Assembly (NCBI GenBank): GCA_964396655.1
Contig: CAYNFP010000004.1
Span: 1-64,000, forward strand
Origin: CAYNFP01 sp964396655
Lineage (GTDB): Bacteria > Bacillota_I > Bacilli_A > RF39 > UBA660
Direction: 5' to 3'
DNA: 64,000 bases
Under the pieces are notes generated by a model. It saw only the letters and a program-made list of their open reading frames with translations. It did no database searches and had not been told where the DNA came from. Numbering within the stretch: position 1 is the first letter of the stretch; every line of letters starts with the position of its first letter. Positions 18,770 to 26,930 of this stretch are shown piece by piece. The position numbers and the translations under genes are program-made.

Positions 18770-19288
18770 TTAAAAAATACCATTAAACGTTTGTTTTGGT
18801 TCATTTGTTATAATAAAAGCTTTATTATCATATTCAAGCAGTATTTCTTCTAGTCTTTTTATTCGTTTATTTGTAGTTACAATAAATAATATATCTTTAT
18901 TTACTTTTAAATCTCTTCCTTTTGCTTTCAAAACACTAAAAGCAAAGTTATTATTTTTTAAAGAAGAAAAGATTTTTTCTCTGTTTTTTGTTATAATTGC
19001 ATTTACAACTAATTTCGAAGGAACTCTATTTTCATTAATAATCATTCCAACATAAGTTCCAATAGCGAATCCTAAAGCATAGCTTATTGCTATAAAAATA
19101 TTATTTTCTTCTGTATTAATTGCTTCTTTTACTATTAAAAACCAAATAAGAATCTCAAAAAAAGATATTATTGTTGATATGGTTTTTTTATTTTTTATAG
19201 TAAAAATCATTCTAACAGTAGCCATAGATGTCTCTACAGTTCTTACCATAATAATTAAAAAACAAAGCATTATTGTATTCATATTCAT
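18770..19288 (-). CDS. UPF0316 (DUF5698/DUF2179) membrane protein
   Basis: A 172-residue protein with about three N-terminal transmembrane helices (residues 5-95, including RTVETSMATVRMIF and ALGFAIGTYVGMIIN) and a soluble C-terminal DUF2179 domain (residues 105-165) ending LEEILLEYDNKAFIITNEPKQTFNGIF. This matches the UPF0316 family. DUF2179 domains occur at the end of several Firmicute membrane proteins and are thought to sense ligands, but the role here is unknown. It follows dnaJ closely and may be the last gene of the heat-shock transcript. Confidence 0.85.
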   Translation of the reverse strand: MNMNTIMLCFLIIMVRTVETSMATVRMIFTIKNKKTISTIISFFEILIWFLIVKEAINTEENNIFIAISYALGFAIGTYVGMIINENRVPSKLVVNAIITKNREKIFSSLKNNNFAFSVLKAKGRDLKVNKDILFIVTTNKRIKRLEEILLEYDNKAFIITNEPKQTFNGIF

Positions 19289-19316
19289 AATAATATTTTG
19301 CTTTGTTTTTAAAAAT

Positions 19317-20447
19317 TTATTTATTTAATTTATCAAATTTAATAAATTCGTTATTATCTTCCAAATCAGTATCTTTTAAATTTTCAAATAATTCCTTTTG
19401 CTTTCTAGATAATTTTTCTGGAACAATTAATTTTAATGTTACGAAAAAATCTCCACTTTTCCAAGAATCTGTTTCAATACCTTTATTTTTTATTCTAAGT
19501 ATATCTCCCGGTTGAGAACCACTTGGTATCTTTAATTCTACTCTACTATCTAAAGTTTTAATTGTTTTTGAAGTTCCTAATACCAAGTCACAGATAGTAA
19601 CAGGTAAATCTATATGTATATCAGTTCCATCTCTTTTATACAATGGATGAGGTTTAACAGAAAATTCAATATATAAATCCCCATTTGGGCCCCCATTAGA
19701 GCCAGCTTCACCCTTCCCACTAAGACGAACTTGTTCTTTAGAATCTATTCCTTTTGGAACATTTATAGTTATTACTTTCTTTTCTTTAACTTTGCCTTTA
19801 CCATGACATTTTTCACAAGTTTCTTTATAAATTACTCCGCTTCCCCCACATTTATGACATACTGTTTTAGACGCAAAAGAACCAAATAAAGTATTAGTTT
19901 GAGTTACTTCATATCCACTTCCATTACATGTAGGACAAGTCTTTTCTCCATGACCTCCCTTGCCATCACAATGAGAGCAAGCATTTACCATTTCTAATTC
20001 AATATCTTTTTTACATCCAAAAACTGCTTCTTCAAAAGTTATTTCCATTAAATATCCTAAATCTCTTCCTTTTGAAGCTCTGCTTTTTCTGTTTCCTCCC
20101 ATAAAGTCTCCAAAACCAAATGAAGAAAATCCCGAATTGCCTCCAAATATTTCATCAAAAACGCTTGAAAAGTCAAATCCACTAAAGTCATATCCTCCAC
20201 CAGTTGTTCCATTACCAGAAGGTCCTTCAAAAGCAGCATGACCAAATTGATCATATTTTTTTCTTTGATTTTCATCTGATAATACAGCGTAAGCTTCTTG
20301 TGCTTCTTTAAATTTTTCAGCAGCATCTGGTTCTTTAGAAACATCTGGATGATATTTCTTAGCTAATTTTCTAAATGAACTTTTTATTTCATCTTGACTA
20401 GCACTTTTACTTACACCTAAAATTTCATAATAATCTCTTTTTGCCAT
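19317..20447 (-). CDS. dnaJ: Chaperone protein DnaJ
   Basis: A 376-residue type I Hsp40 co-chaperone that stimulates DnaK ATPase. The J domain (residues 1-70) has the HPD tripeptide in KKYHPDVSKE. A Gly/Phe-rich linker follows. The zinc-binding region has four CxxCxGxG repeats (CSHCDGKG, CPTCNGSG, CHKCGGSG, CEKCHGKG), then two C-terminal substrate domains. It is separated from dnaK by tldD and tldE, all on the same strand with tight spacing, so it is probably still in the HrcA-controlled transcript. Confidence 0.97.
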   Translation of the reverse strand: MAKRDYYEILGVSKSASQDEIKSSFRKLAKKYHPDVSKEPDAAEKFKEAQEAYAVLSDENQRKKYDQFGHAAFEGPSGNGTTGGGYDFSGFDFSSVFDEIFGGNSGFSSFGFGDFMGGNRKSRASKGRDLGYLMEITFEEAVFGCKKDIELEMVNACSHCDGKGGHGEKTCPTCNGSGYEVTQTNTLFGSFASKTVCHKCGGSGVIYKETCEKCHGKGKVKEKKVITINVPKGIDSKEQVRLSGKGEAGSNGGPNGDLYIEFSVKPHPLYKRDGTDIHIDLPVTICDLVLGTSKTIKTLDSRVELKIPSGSQPGDILRIKNKGIETDSWKSGDFFVTLKLIVPEKLSRKQKELFENLKDTDLEDNNEFIKFDKLNK

Positions 20448-20461
20448 TTAACTTCACCTCT

Positions 20462-21730
20462 TTAATTTCCTGAAATATTAATATTATCAATTAATATCGA
20501 AGGGGAACCACCCTGTGAATCAAAAATTTCTAAATCATTCCCAACTTCAATAACGTTATTTAATAACTCAAATATATTAGTTGTCATAACAAACATTTTT
20601 ATTGCTTTTTCTTTTTTACCTTTTTTAACTATATATCCTTGACTTTGTAAAGATATTTCACCAGTTAAAGTTTTAATACCAGCATTTAAACCAGAAACTC
20701 TATCTATTATTATTCCATCATTCATTATTTTAATCATTTCTTTAAATGATTTATTTCCGGGTTTTATATAACAATTTTTAACACCACCAATATTACCTGT
20801 AGATTTAGTATTAGCAAGTATTGCTTCTTTATTGTTATATAAAATGGTTTTAAACACTCCATCTTTAACAATTTCTTTATAATATGTTTTAGTTCCTTCT
20901 CCATCAAATAAATGGCTAGTAATCATCTTAGTATTTGAAGGATCCTCAACAATAGTTATTTTATCACTAAATATTTTTGTATTTATTTTACCTACCAAAG
21001 GAGAAACTTTTAATCTAATCACCCTTCCGTAAAAAATATCTAAAAAACAATCTAGAATGCCATATAAAACTTCATTTGTTAACAAAATTTTAGTTGTACT
21101 AGTTTTGGGTATTATTGAATCTAATTTTTTATATGCATCTTCAAGTTTTTCTGATATTTTGCTATTAAATTTACTTGAATCAAAATGGTCATTGTAATCA
21201 TCGACATAAATAGTTTCAACTTCATTTCCTTTTCTAATAGTAAATTCAGAATAAATACTAATATTTTGGTTAATATCACGTAAATTTACAAATTCATTGA
21301 CAATATCTTTTTCTGATTCAAGAAAAGAAAACTCAGATTCTATAGAATCAATATATTTATATTTATTTTTTAAACCATTTAAACTTAATAAATATTCTTT
21401 AATAATATTTAAATCTATATTATATTCTTTGGTTTCTTTTTTCTCTATTTCAATTGGTTTTGCAAATTCACTTACCTCTTCATTATCAGATATTTCACTA
21501 TTTCTTATTATAATGTCTATAACATTTTGAAGATTATTTAAATTAGAAAAATGAGTTGTTAAATATTTACCTTTATATAATGATTTTATATTATAACTAA
21601 CATTATCTGATATTTTCAAATCATCTAATTTATTATTAAAAACTTTAATTTCTTTATTTTTGGTTTTATTAACTAAAACTTCTAATTCTATATTATATTT
21701 TTTGCCAAGGTTTATTAATTCATTAATCAT
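20462..21730 (-). CDS. tldE: TldE/PmbA-family peptidase subunit
   Basis: A 422-residue member of the TldD/PmbA family. It lacks the HExxxH zinc motif of TldD, as expected for the non-catalytic partner. Family segments include SPLVGKINTKIFSDKITIVEDP, FDGEGTKTYYKEIVKDGVF, and the C-terminal VGNDLEIFDSQGGSPSILI. TldD and TldE form a heterodimeric protease that degrades unfolded peptides and, in some systems, matures modified peptides. The start at 21730 (GGAGGTG ribosome site) overlaps the tldD stop by 8 bases. It lies between dnaK and dnaJ, which is unusual. Confidence 0.92.
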   Translation of the reverse strand: MINELINLGKKYNIELEVLVNKTKNKEIKVFNNKLDDLKISDNVSYNIKSLYKGKYLTTHFSNLNNLQNVIDIIIRNSEISDNEEVSEFAKPIEIEKKETKEYNIDLNIIKEYLLSLNGLKNKYKYIDSIESEFSFLESEKDIVNEFVNLRDINQNISIYSEFTIRKGNEVETIYVDDYNDHFDSSKFNSKISEKLEDAYKKLDSIIPKTSTTKILLTNEVLYGILDCFLDIFYGRVIRLKVSPLVGKINTKIFSDKITIVEDPSNTKMITSHLFDGEGTKTYYKEIVKDGVFKTILYNNKEAILANTKSTGNIGGVKNCYIKPGNKSFKEMIKIMNDGIIIDRVSGLNAGIKTLTGEISLQSQGYIVKKGKKEKAIKMFVMTTNIFELLNNVIEVGNDLEIFDSQGGSPSILIDNINISGN

Positions 21731-23090
21731 TAGAAGCACCTCCAACTAATATTGATGATACTCTTATTGTTGGCTGACCTGTAGTTACATTAATTTTACC
21801 GCTTAAGCTACCACAAAAACCAACTCCAAAATCCAAATCATCACTAACCATATCTACATTATTCAATATTTCTAAAGTATTTCCTATTAAGCTTGCCATT
21901 TTAACTGGTTCGCATACTTTTCCATTTTTTATTAAATATCCTTCATCAACAGAAAAATTAAAATCACCAGTAGTAGAATCTACACTTCCTCCTATGAATT
22001 GCTTTGCATAAAGTCCATATTTTATATCTTTTATCATATCTTCGAATTTATCTGTTCCAGGAGCTAAGTATGTATTATTCATTCTAGAAGTAGGAGCAAG
22101 TCTATAAGATTGTCTTCTCCCACTACCAGTTATTCCATGTTTCATTTTTCTGTCATTTATCTCATCAACAAGATAACTTTTTAAAACTCCTTTTTCTATA
22201 AGAATGTTTTTTCTCGTTTTGTTTCCTTCATCATCATAATAGGTTGTCCCCCATAAATTAGGTATAGTCCCATCATCTATTATAGTCACTTTTTCTGATG
22301 CTATCTTCTGACCTATTTTATCGGTTAAGATTGACAATTTTTTAGCAACTCCGGTAGCTTCCATTGCATGACCACAAGCCTCATGAAATATTACAGCACC
22401 CCAACCATTAGCTATTACAACAGGCATTTTACCACCTTTTATATAAATTGATGAAAGTTTTTTTATTGCTATGTCAACAACAGATTCAATTTCTTTTTCT
22501 ATATTTATATTTTTTATAAATTCATATCCCGTAGAATATCCATAAGATTTGTATCCTTCTTCTTTTTTTCCATTTTCACTTGCATACACTGAAAATCTAA
22601 AAATAAGATAATTTCTATCTTCTTCTATATATTTACCTTTAGATGAAGCTATTATTATTTTTCTTTTTTTCTCAGAAAATCTAGAAATAACTTCTGTTAT
22701 TCTCTCATCTTTTTCTCTGGCAATTTTATCAACTTTATATAAATATTCTTTTTTATCTTCGGATGAAATATCAAAAAATTCAGAATTATGACTTTCATTC
22801 TTTAATTTAATATTTTTAAACTTTACTCTCAAATTAAAATTTGATTTCAATTCATCTATAATTTTAGTTAAATTTTCTTTAGTGAGTATATTTGTATTAG
22901 CATAAAAAGTAGTATCCCCCAAAGCAAGTCTTATGCCAATACCCTCTGTAACATTTGTTTCAACATTATCTATTTTTTTGTTTAAAAATCTTATATCTGT
23001 ACCAATTGTTTTCTCATAAAAAATCTCACTAAAATCAGCACCAGTATCTAGACTATAATTTATTAAATATTCTGCAAGTTCTTTATTCAT
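21723..23090 (-). CDS. tldD: TldD-family metallopeptidase
   Basis: A 455-residue catalytic subunit of the TldD/TldE protease. The zinc-binding HEACGHAMEA motif (HExxxH) is near residue 237, and the conserved GTDKFEDMIKDIKYGLYA and C-terminal VTTGQPTIRVSSILVGG segments are present. The gene has an AAGGAG ribosome site and follows the terminator-like hairpin behind dnaK. Its place in the chaperone locus suggests a protein quality-control job (inference). Confidence 0.95.
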   Translation of the reverse strand: MNKELAEYLINYSLDTGADFSEIFYEKTIGTDIRFLNKKIDNVETNVTEGIGIRLALGDTTFYANTNILTKENLTKIIDELKSNFNLRVKFKNIKLKNESHNSEFFDISSEDKKEYLYKVDKIAREKDERITEVISRFSEKKRKIIIASSKGKYIEEDRNYLIFRFSVYASENGKKEEGYKSYGYSTGYEFIKNINIEKEIESVVDIAIKKLSSIYIKGGKMPVVIANGWGAVIFHEACGHAMEATGVAKKLSILTDKIGQKIASEKVTIIDDGTIPNLWGTTYYDDEGNKTRKNILIEKGVLKSYLVDEINDRKMKHGITGSGRRQSYRLAPTSRMNNTYLAPGTDKFEDMIKDIKYGLYAKQFIGGSVDSTTGDFNFSVDEGYLIKNGKVCEPVKMASLIGNTLEILNNVDMVSDDLDFGVGFCGSLSGKINVTTGQPTIRVSSILVGGASND

Positions 23091-23111
23091 TTAATTCTCC
23101 TTTATATTATT

Positions 23112-23139
23112 AAGGGCTCTTCTTTTTAAAGAGCCCCTT
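23112..23139 (-). terminator. Hairpin after dnaK, probable partial terminator
   Basis: A GC-containing stem (AAGGGGCTCTT / AAGAGCCCTT) lies between dnaK and tldD. The minus-strand tail after it is only TTAATAAT, so it may attenuate rather than stop transcription into tldD-tldE-dnaJ, or it may protect the dnaK mRNA 3' end. Confidence 0.6.
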
Positions 23140-23149
23140 TATAATTTAA

Positions 23150-24976
23150 TTATTTTTCTTCGTATTCAGCTTCTTTTACTTTGCTGTCTTCTTTTTCTTC
23201 TGTTGGTTTTTCTTCTTTAGTTTGTTGTTCTTGAGAAGCTTTATTTACTTCTTCATATACTCTTGCTGATAAAGCCATAGCTTTTTCAGATAATTTATCT
23301 TTAGCTGATTTAATTTTATCAACATCATCGCTCTCTAAAGCTTTTTTAGTATCCTCTATTAAAGATTCAATTTCTTTCTTTTCATCGTCTTTGACTTTTT
23401 CACCTAAATCTTTAATTGCTTTTTCGGATGTAAATATTAATTGTTCAGCTTCATTTTTAACTTCAGCTATTTCTTTTTTCTTAGAATCAGCTTCTTTATT
23501 TGCCTCAGCTTCTTTCATCATCTTATCTATTTCTTCATCTGTTAAATTAGTATTTGAAGTAATAGTAATTGCTTGTTCTTTATTAGTTCCTAAATCTTTA
23601 GCTTTAACATTAACAATACCATTAGCATCAATATCAAACGATACCTCTATTTGAGGTACTCCTCTTGGTGCTGGTGGTATATTAGTTAATTGAAAGTGTC
23701 CTAAAGTTTTATTATCAGCAGCCATTGGTCTTTCACCTTGTAATATGTGAATATCAACTGCTGGTTGATTATCTGCTGCTGTAGAAAACACTTGTGATTT
23801 AGTTGTAGGAATTGTTGTATTTCTTGGAATTAATACAGTCATTACATTACCAAGAGTTTCAATACCTAAACTTAATGGTGTTACATCTAATAAAACTAAA
23901 TCTTCAACATCACCAGTTAATACTGCTCCTTGAATAGCAGCTCCGATAGCAACTGCTTCATCCGGATTAATTTCCTTACTTCCTTCTTGACCCAACTCTT
24001 CTTTAACTAATGTTTGAACATAAGGTATACGAGTTGAACCTCCTACTAATAATACTTTATTTATATCTTTCTTATCCAACTTAGCATCTTTAAGAGCATT
24101 TCTTACTTCTTTTCTTGTTGATTCAACTAAATCTCTAATTAAATCTTCAAATTTAGCTCTTGTTAAAGTTACATCTAAGTGAAGTGGTCCATTTTGTCCT
24201 TGAGTTATAAATGGTAAACTAATTTGAGTAGTTACTACACCACTTAAATCTTTCTTAGCTTTTTCTGCACCTTCTTTTAATCTTTGCATTGCTAATTTAT
24301 CCTTAGATAAATCTATACCATTATCTTTCTTAAATGTTTCTACTAAGTAATCAATGATTCTATTATCAAAGTCATCTCCACCTAATTTATTATTACCTGC
24401 TGTAGCTTTAACTTCAAATACTCCTTCTCCTAATTCAAGTACTGACACATCGAATGTTCCGCCACCTAAGTCATAAACTAATACTGTTTGCATTTTATCT
24501 TGTTTATCAAGTCCATATGCTAAAGCTGCTGCAGTTGGTTCATTTATGATTCTTTCAACTTCTAAACCAGCAATTTTACCAGCATCTTTAGTTGCTTGTC
24601 TTTGGGCATCATTAAAATATGCAGGAACTGTAATAACAGCCTTTTTAACTTCACTTCCTAAATATGCTTCAGCAGTTTGTTTTAAATTCATTAAAATTTT
24701 AGCACTTATTTCCTGTGGAGTATAATCTTTTCCTCCAGCAGTTACTTTTTTATCAGTTCCCATTAATCTTTTAATTGAACTAATAACATCTGTAGAAACT
24801 TGAGCTTCACGTTTTGCAACATCTCCAACTCTAACTTCTCCATTTTTAAATGATACAACTGACGGAGTTGTTCTATTTCCTTCCGCATTTGGAATTACTT
24901 TAACTTCTCCCCCTTCGTGTACCGCTACACAACTATTTGTTGTTCCTAAATCTATTCCTATAATTTTATTACTCAT
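23150..24976 (-). CDS. dnaK: Chaperone protein DnaK (Hsp70)
   Basis: A 608-residue Hsp70. The ATPase domain starts IGIDLGTTNSCVAV, lacks the 24-residue insert of proteobacterial DnaK as usual in Gram-positives, and has VLVYDLGGGTFDVSVLEL and VLLVGGSTRIPYVQ. The substrate domain has LGHFQLTNIPPAPRGVPQI. A Glu/Lys-rich tail closes the protein. The ATG at 24976 is preferred because AAAGGATG would overlap the upstream alternative; it overlaps the stop of the preceding small gene by 8 bases. Confidence 0.98.
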   Translation of the reverse strand: MSNKIIGIDLGTTNSCVAVHEGGEVKVIPNAEGNRTTPSVVSFKNGEVRVGDVAKREAQVSTDVISSIKRLMGTDKKVTAGGKDYTPQEISAKILMNLKQTAEAYLGSEVKKAVITVPAYFNDAQRQATKDAGKIAGLEVERIINEPTAAALAYGLDKQDKMQTVLVYDLGGGTFDVSVLELGEGVFEVKATAGNNKLGGDDFDNRIIDYLVETFKKDNGIDLSKDKLAMQRLKEGAEKAKKDLSGVVTTQISLPFITQGQNGPLHLDVTLTRAKFEDLIRDLVESTRKEVRNALKDAKLDKKDINKVLLVGGSTRIPYVQTLVKEELGQEGSKEINPDEAVAIGAAIQGAVLTGDVEDLVLLDVTPLSLGIETLGNVMTVLIPRNTTIPTTKSQVFSTAADNQPAVDIHILQGERPMAADNKTLGHFQLTNIPPAPRGVPQIEVSFDIDANGIVNVKAKDLGTNKEQAITITSNTNLTDEEIDKMMKEAEANKEADSKKKEIAEVKNEAEQLIFTSEKAIKDLGEKVKDDEKKEIESLIEDTKKALESDDVDKIKSAKDKLSEKAMALSARVYEEVNKASQEQQTKEEKPTEEKEDSKVKEAEYEEK

Positions 24977-25304
24977 TATTATCATCCTTTCTTTCTAGTA
25001 CTAATCTTTTAGCACCTTTCATTATATTTTTTTTATTTGTTTTTGAAATCATTCTATATTTTTTATCTTTCATTATTCTGCCTATTTCTTCAATAATTTC
25101 TTCATTACTATACCCTTCATATATCATTTTTGAAATCTTTAGATATAATTCTTCTTTTAACAATTCAATATTTAAGTCATAGTCAAATTCACTTTTAACA
25201 TCTTCATCTGATAAAAACTCCCCTTCAGGATCAGTTAACATTGACTTAACAAACCAAATTGATAAAAGCTGATTTACTTTATCTTTTTGACTAATTTCAG
25301 CCAT
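24969..25304 (-). CDS. Unknown 111-aa protein between grpE and dnaK
   Basis: A small, charged, helical, probably cytosolic protein with no signal peptide or membrane helix. It begins with an ATG that shares one base with the grpE stop (TAATG) and its stop overlaps the dnaK start, so it is translationally woven into the heat-shock operon. The C-terminus is strongly basic (KDKKYRMISKTNKKNIMKGA). I do not recognise the family, and a gene here is not part of the standard hrcA-grpE-dnaK-dnaJ order. A co-chaperone or regulator role is only a guess from context. Confidence 0.75.
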   Translation of the reverse strand: MAEISQKDKVNQLLSIWFVKSMLTDPEGEFLSDEDVKSEFDYDLNIELLKEELYLKISKMIYEGYSNEEIIEEIGRIMKDKKYRMISKTNKKNIMKGAKRLVLERKDDNNE

Positions 25305-25801
25305 TATTTATTTACCTTTACCATAGCGGGTCTAACAACCTTTCCTTTGTATGTATATCCTTTAACAATAACTTCTAATATAACATTTTCTGGTTTATTT
25401 TCATCATGTTCTATAAGTACTGCCTCTGCTATATTAGGATCAAATTCTTTGCCTAAACAATCTATTTCTTTTACTTCCATACTATCAAATATAGACATTA
25501 AATTACCATAAATCATTTTAAATCCACTTAAAAATCTACTTACTTCATCGCTTAAATCATTATCATCTAATAAAATTGCTCTTTCAAAATTATCAACTAT
25601 TGGAAGTAATTCTTTTATAAAACTTTCTCCCTCATATTTTATCATTTCTCCCACTTCAACAGCTGTTCTATTTTTATAATTAATAAATTCTGCTTGTAAA
25701 CGTAAATTCTTATCAGTTAATTCTTTATTTTGGTTTTGTAATTCTTCGATTACTTCTAAATTCTTACTTTCTTTGTTTTGAACTTTTTTATTTTCTTTCA
25801 C
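25304..25801 (-). CDS. grpE: Nucleotide exchange factor GrpE
   Basis: A 165-residue homodimeric nucleotide exchange factor for DnaK. The N-terminus is a long charged coiled coil with RLQAEFINYKNRTAVEV; the C-terminal beta domain has PNIAEAVLIEHDENKPENVI and the closing GYTYKGKVVRPAMVKV signature. It overlaps the hrcA 3' end by 14 bases and the next gene by one base. Confidence 0.97.
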   Translation of the reverse strand: MKENKKVQNKESKNLEVIEELQNQNKELTDKNLRLQAEFINYKNRTAVEVGEMIKYEGESFIKELLPIVDNFERAILLDDNDLSDEVSRFLSGFKMIYGNLMSIFDSMEVKEIDCLGKEFDPNIAEAVLIEHDENKPENVILEVIVKGYTYKGKVVRPAMVKVNK

Positions 25802-26807
25802 TTATGCCTCCTTCACAATTTGCCTCTATATTTTCTTTTATATATTCAAGCAAAGTTACTACTCTTTCATATTCCATTCTTTTAGGTCCTATAATAGCAA
25901 TTGTGCCTTCACTACAATTGGTTTTATATTTTGTTTTAACAATAGTTACATTATCATCAAATTCGCTTTCTTTACCAATATATACCTTAACCTCATCTTC
26001 AGTGCCTTCAATTTTACTCACAATATCATTTCTTTCAAATTTACTTATAATGTTTTTAACATCATCGACTTTATCGAATTCTGGTTGTTTTAATATATTG
26101 GTTTTACCACTAAATTTAACACTCTTTTCTTCTGAAAAATTACTTAATGCTTCATAAAAAGCATTATATAATACTTCATAGTTTTTAACATAATTAGATA
26201 TTATTGGTTTAATCTCAAATTCTAATTTATGTCCAACTTCATCAAGAGGTGTTCCAACTAACATTTTATTCAAAAGTTCAGTTGTTTTCATTATTTCTTT
26301 AGTGTCCACAGATCCTGATAATTTAACTTCTTTATATTCAACATGACCTTTATCAGTTATCACTATTGCTACTACTCTATTTTCATTTACTGGAATAACT
26401 TCAACTTTTTTTAATACATTTAATTTAGAAGAAGAGCCTAAAACAACTGATGTATAATTTGTTATGTCAGCCACTATTTCCAAACTTTTACTAATCGCTT
26501 CATTCAAGTCTAATTGACTGTTTGAAAATATAGTTTGAAGTTTTAACATATCTTCTCCAGATATATTTTTTGGTTCCATTAAATAATCAACATAGTAACG
26601 ATAACCTTTTTCTGCCGGAATACGACCAGAAGATATATGAGTTTTTTCTAGATATCCTAAATTTTCTAATGCTGCCATATCATTTCTAATAGTTGCTGAT
26701 GAACATTTAAATTTCTTACACAAACTTTTAGAACTAACCGGTCTTGCTGTTTTTACATATTCTTCAATTATAGATTTCAGAATATTACTTTCTCTAGTGT
26801 TTATCAT
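25788..26807 (-). CDS. hrcA: Heat-inducible transcription repressor HrcA
   Basis: A 339-residue repressor. The N-terminal winged helix (KTARPVSSKSLCKKFKCS, ATIRNDMAALENLGYLEK, SSGRIPAEKGYRYYVDYLM) and the central GAF-like and dimerisation domains are clear. It binds CIRCE and, through GroEL-assisted folding in known systems, links repression to chaperone supply. It is the first gene of the operon and a CIRCE element lies 13 bases upstream of its start, so it is autoregulated. Confidence 0.97.
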   Translation of the reverse strand: MINTRESNILKSIIEEYVKTARPVSSKSLCKKFKCSSATIRNDMAALENLGYLEKTHISSGRIPAEKGYRYYVDYLMEPKNISGEDMLKLQTIFSNSQLDLNEAISKSLEIVADITNYTSVVLGSSSKLNVLKKVEVIPVNENRVVAIVITDKGHVEYKEVKLSGSVDTKEIMKTTELLNKMLVGTPLDEVGHKLEFEIKPIISNYVKNYEVLYNAFYEALSNFSEEKSVKFSGKTNILKQPEFDKVDDVKNIISKFERNDIVSKIEGTEDEVKVYIGKESEFDDNVTIVKTKYKTNCSEGTIAIIGPKRMEYERVVTLLEYIKENIEANCEGGISERK

Positions 26808-26819
26808 ATATACCTCCTT

Positions 26820-26846
26820 TTAGCACTCTTTTTAAATAAGTGCTAA
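26820..26846 (-). promoter_or_regulatory. CIRCE operator
   Basis: Inverted repeat TTAGCACTC - 9 bases - AAGTGCTAA, one base off the CIRCE consensus (GAGTGCTAA expected in the second arm). It lies between the promoter at 26851-26879 and the hrcA ribosome site, the classic HrcA binding position. Confidence 0.95.
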
Positions 26847-26850
26847 CATT

Positions 26851-26879
26851 ATTATATTATGCACTTTTAGCAATGTCAA
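26851..26879 (-). promoter_or_regulatory. Consensus sigma-A promoter of the hrcA operon
   Basis: On the minus strand TTGACA and TATAAT are separated by exactly 17 bases, a perfect match to the housekeeping consensus. Transcription would start just before or in the CIRCE element. Confidence 0.92.
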
Positions 26880-26904
26880 TACCTAATTGCTACTTTTTTT
26901 AATA

Positions 26905-26930
26905 AAAAAATCTCTAAATTTTTAGAGATC
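26905..26930 (-). terminator. Intrinsic terminator after first LRR protein
   Basis: Minus-strand hairpin ATCTCTAAA/TTTAGAGAT with a run of seven T. The same hairpin sequence, with one-base differences, follows the second LRR gene at 29396-29419. Confidence 0.85.

Noticed and set aside
24976..24985. Longer dnaK start (MIIMSNK)
   Set aside because: That ATG lies within the AAAGGATG ribosome site; the ATG at 24976 has proper spacing and the usual N-terminus.
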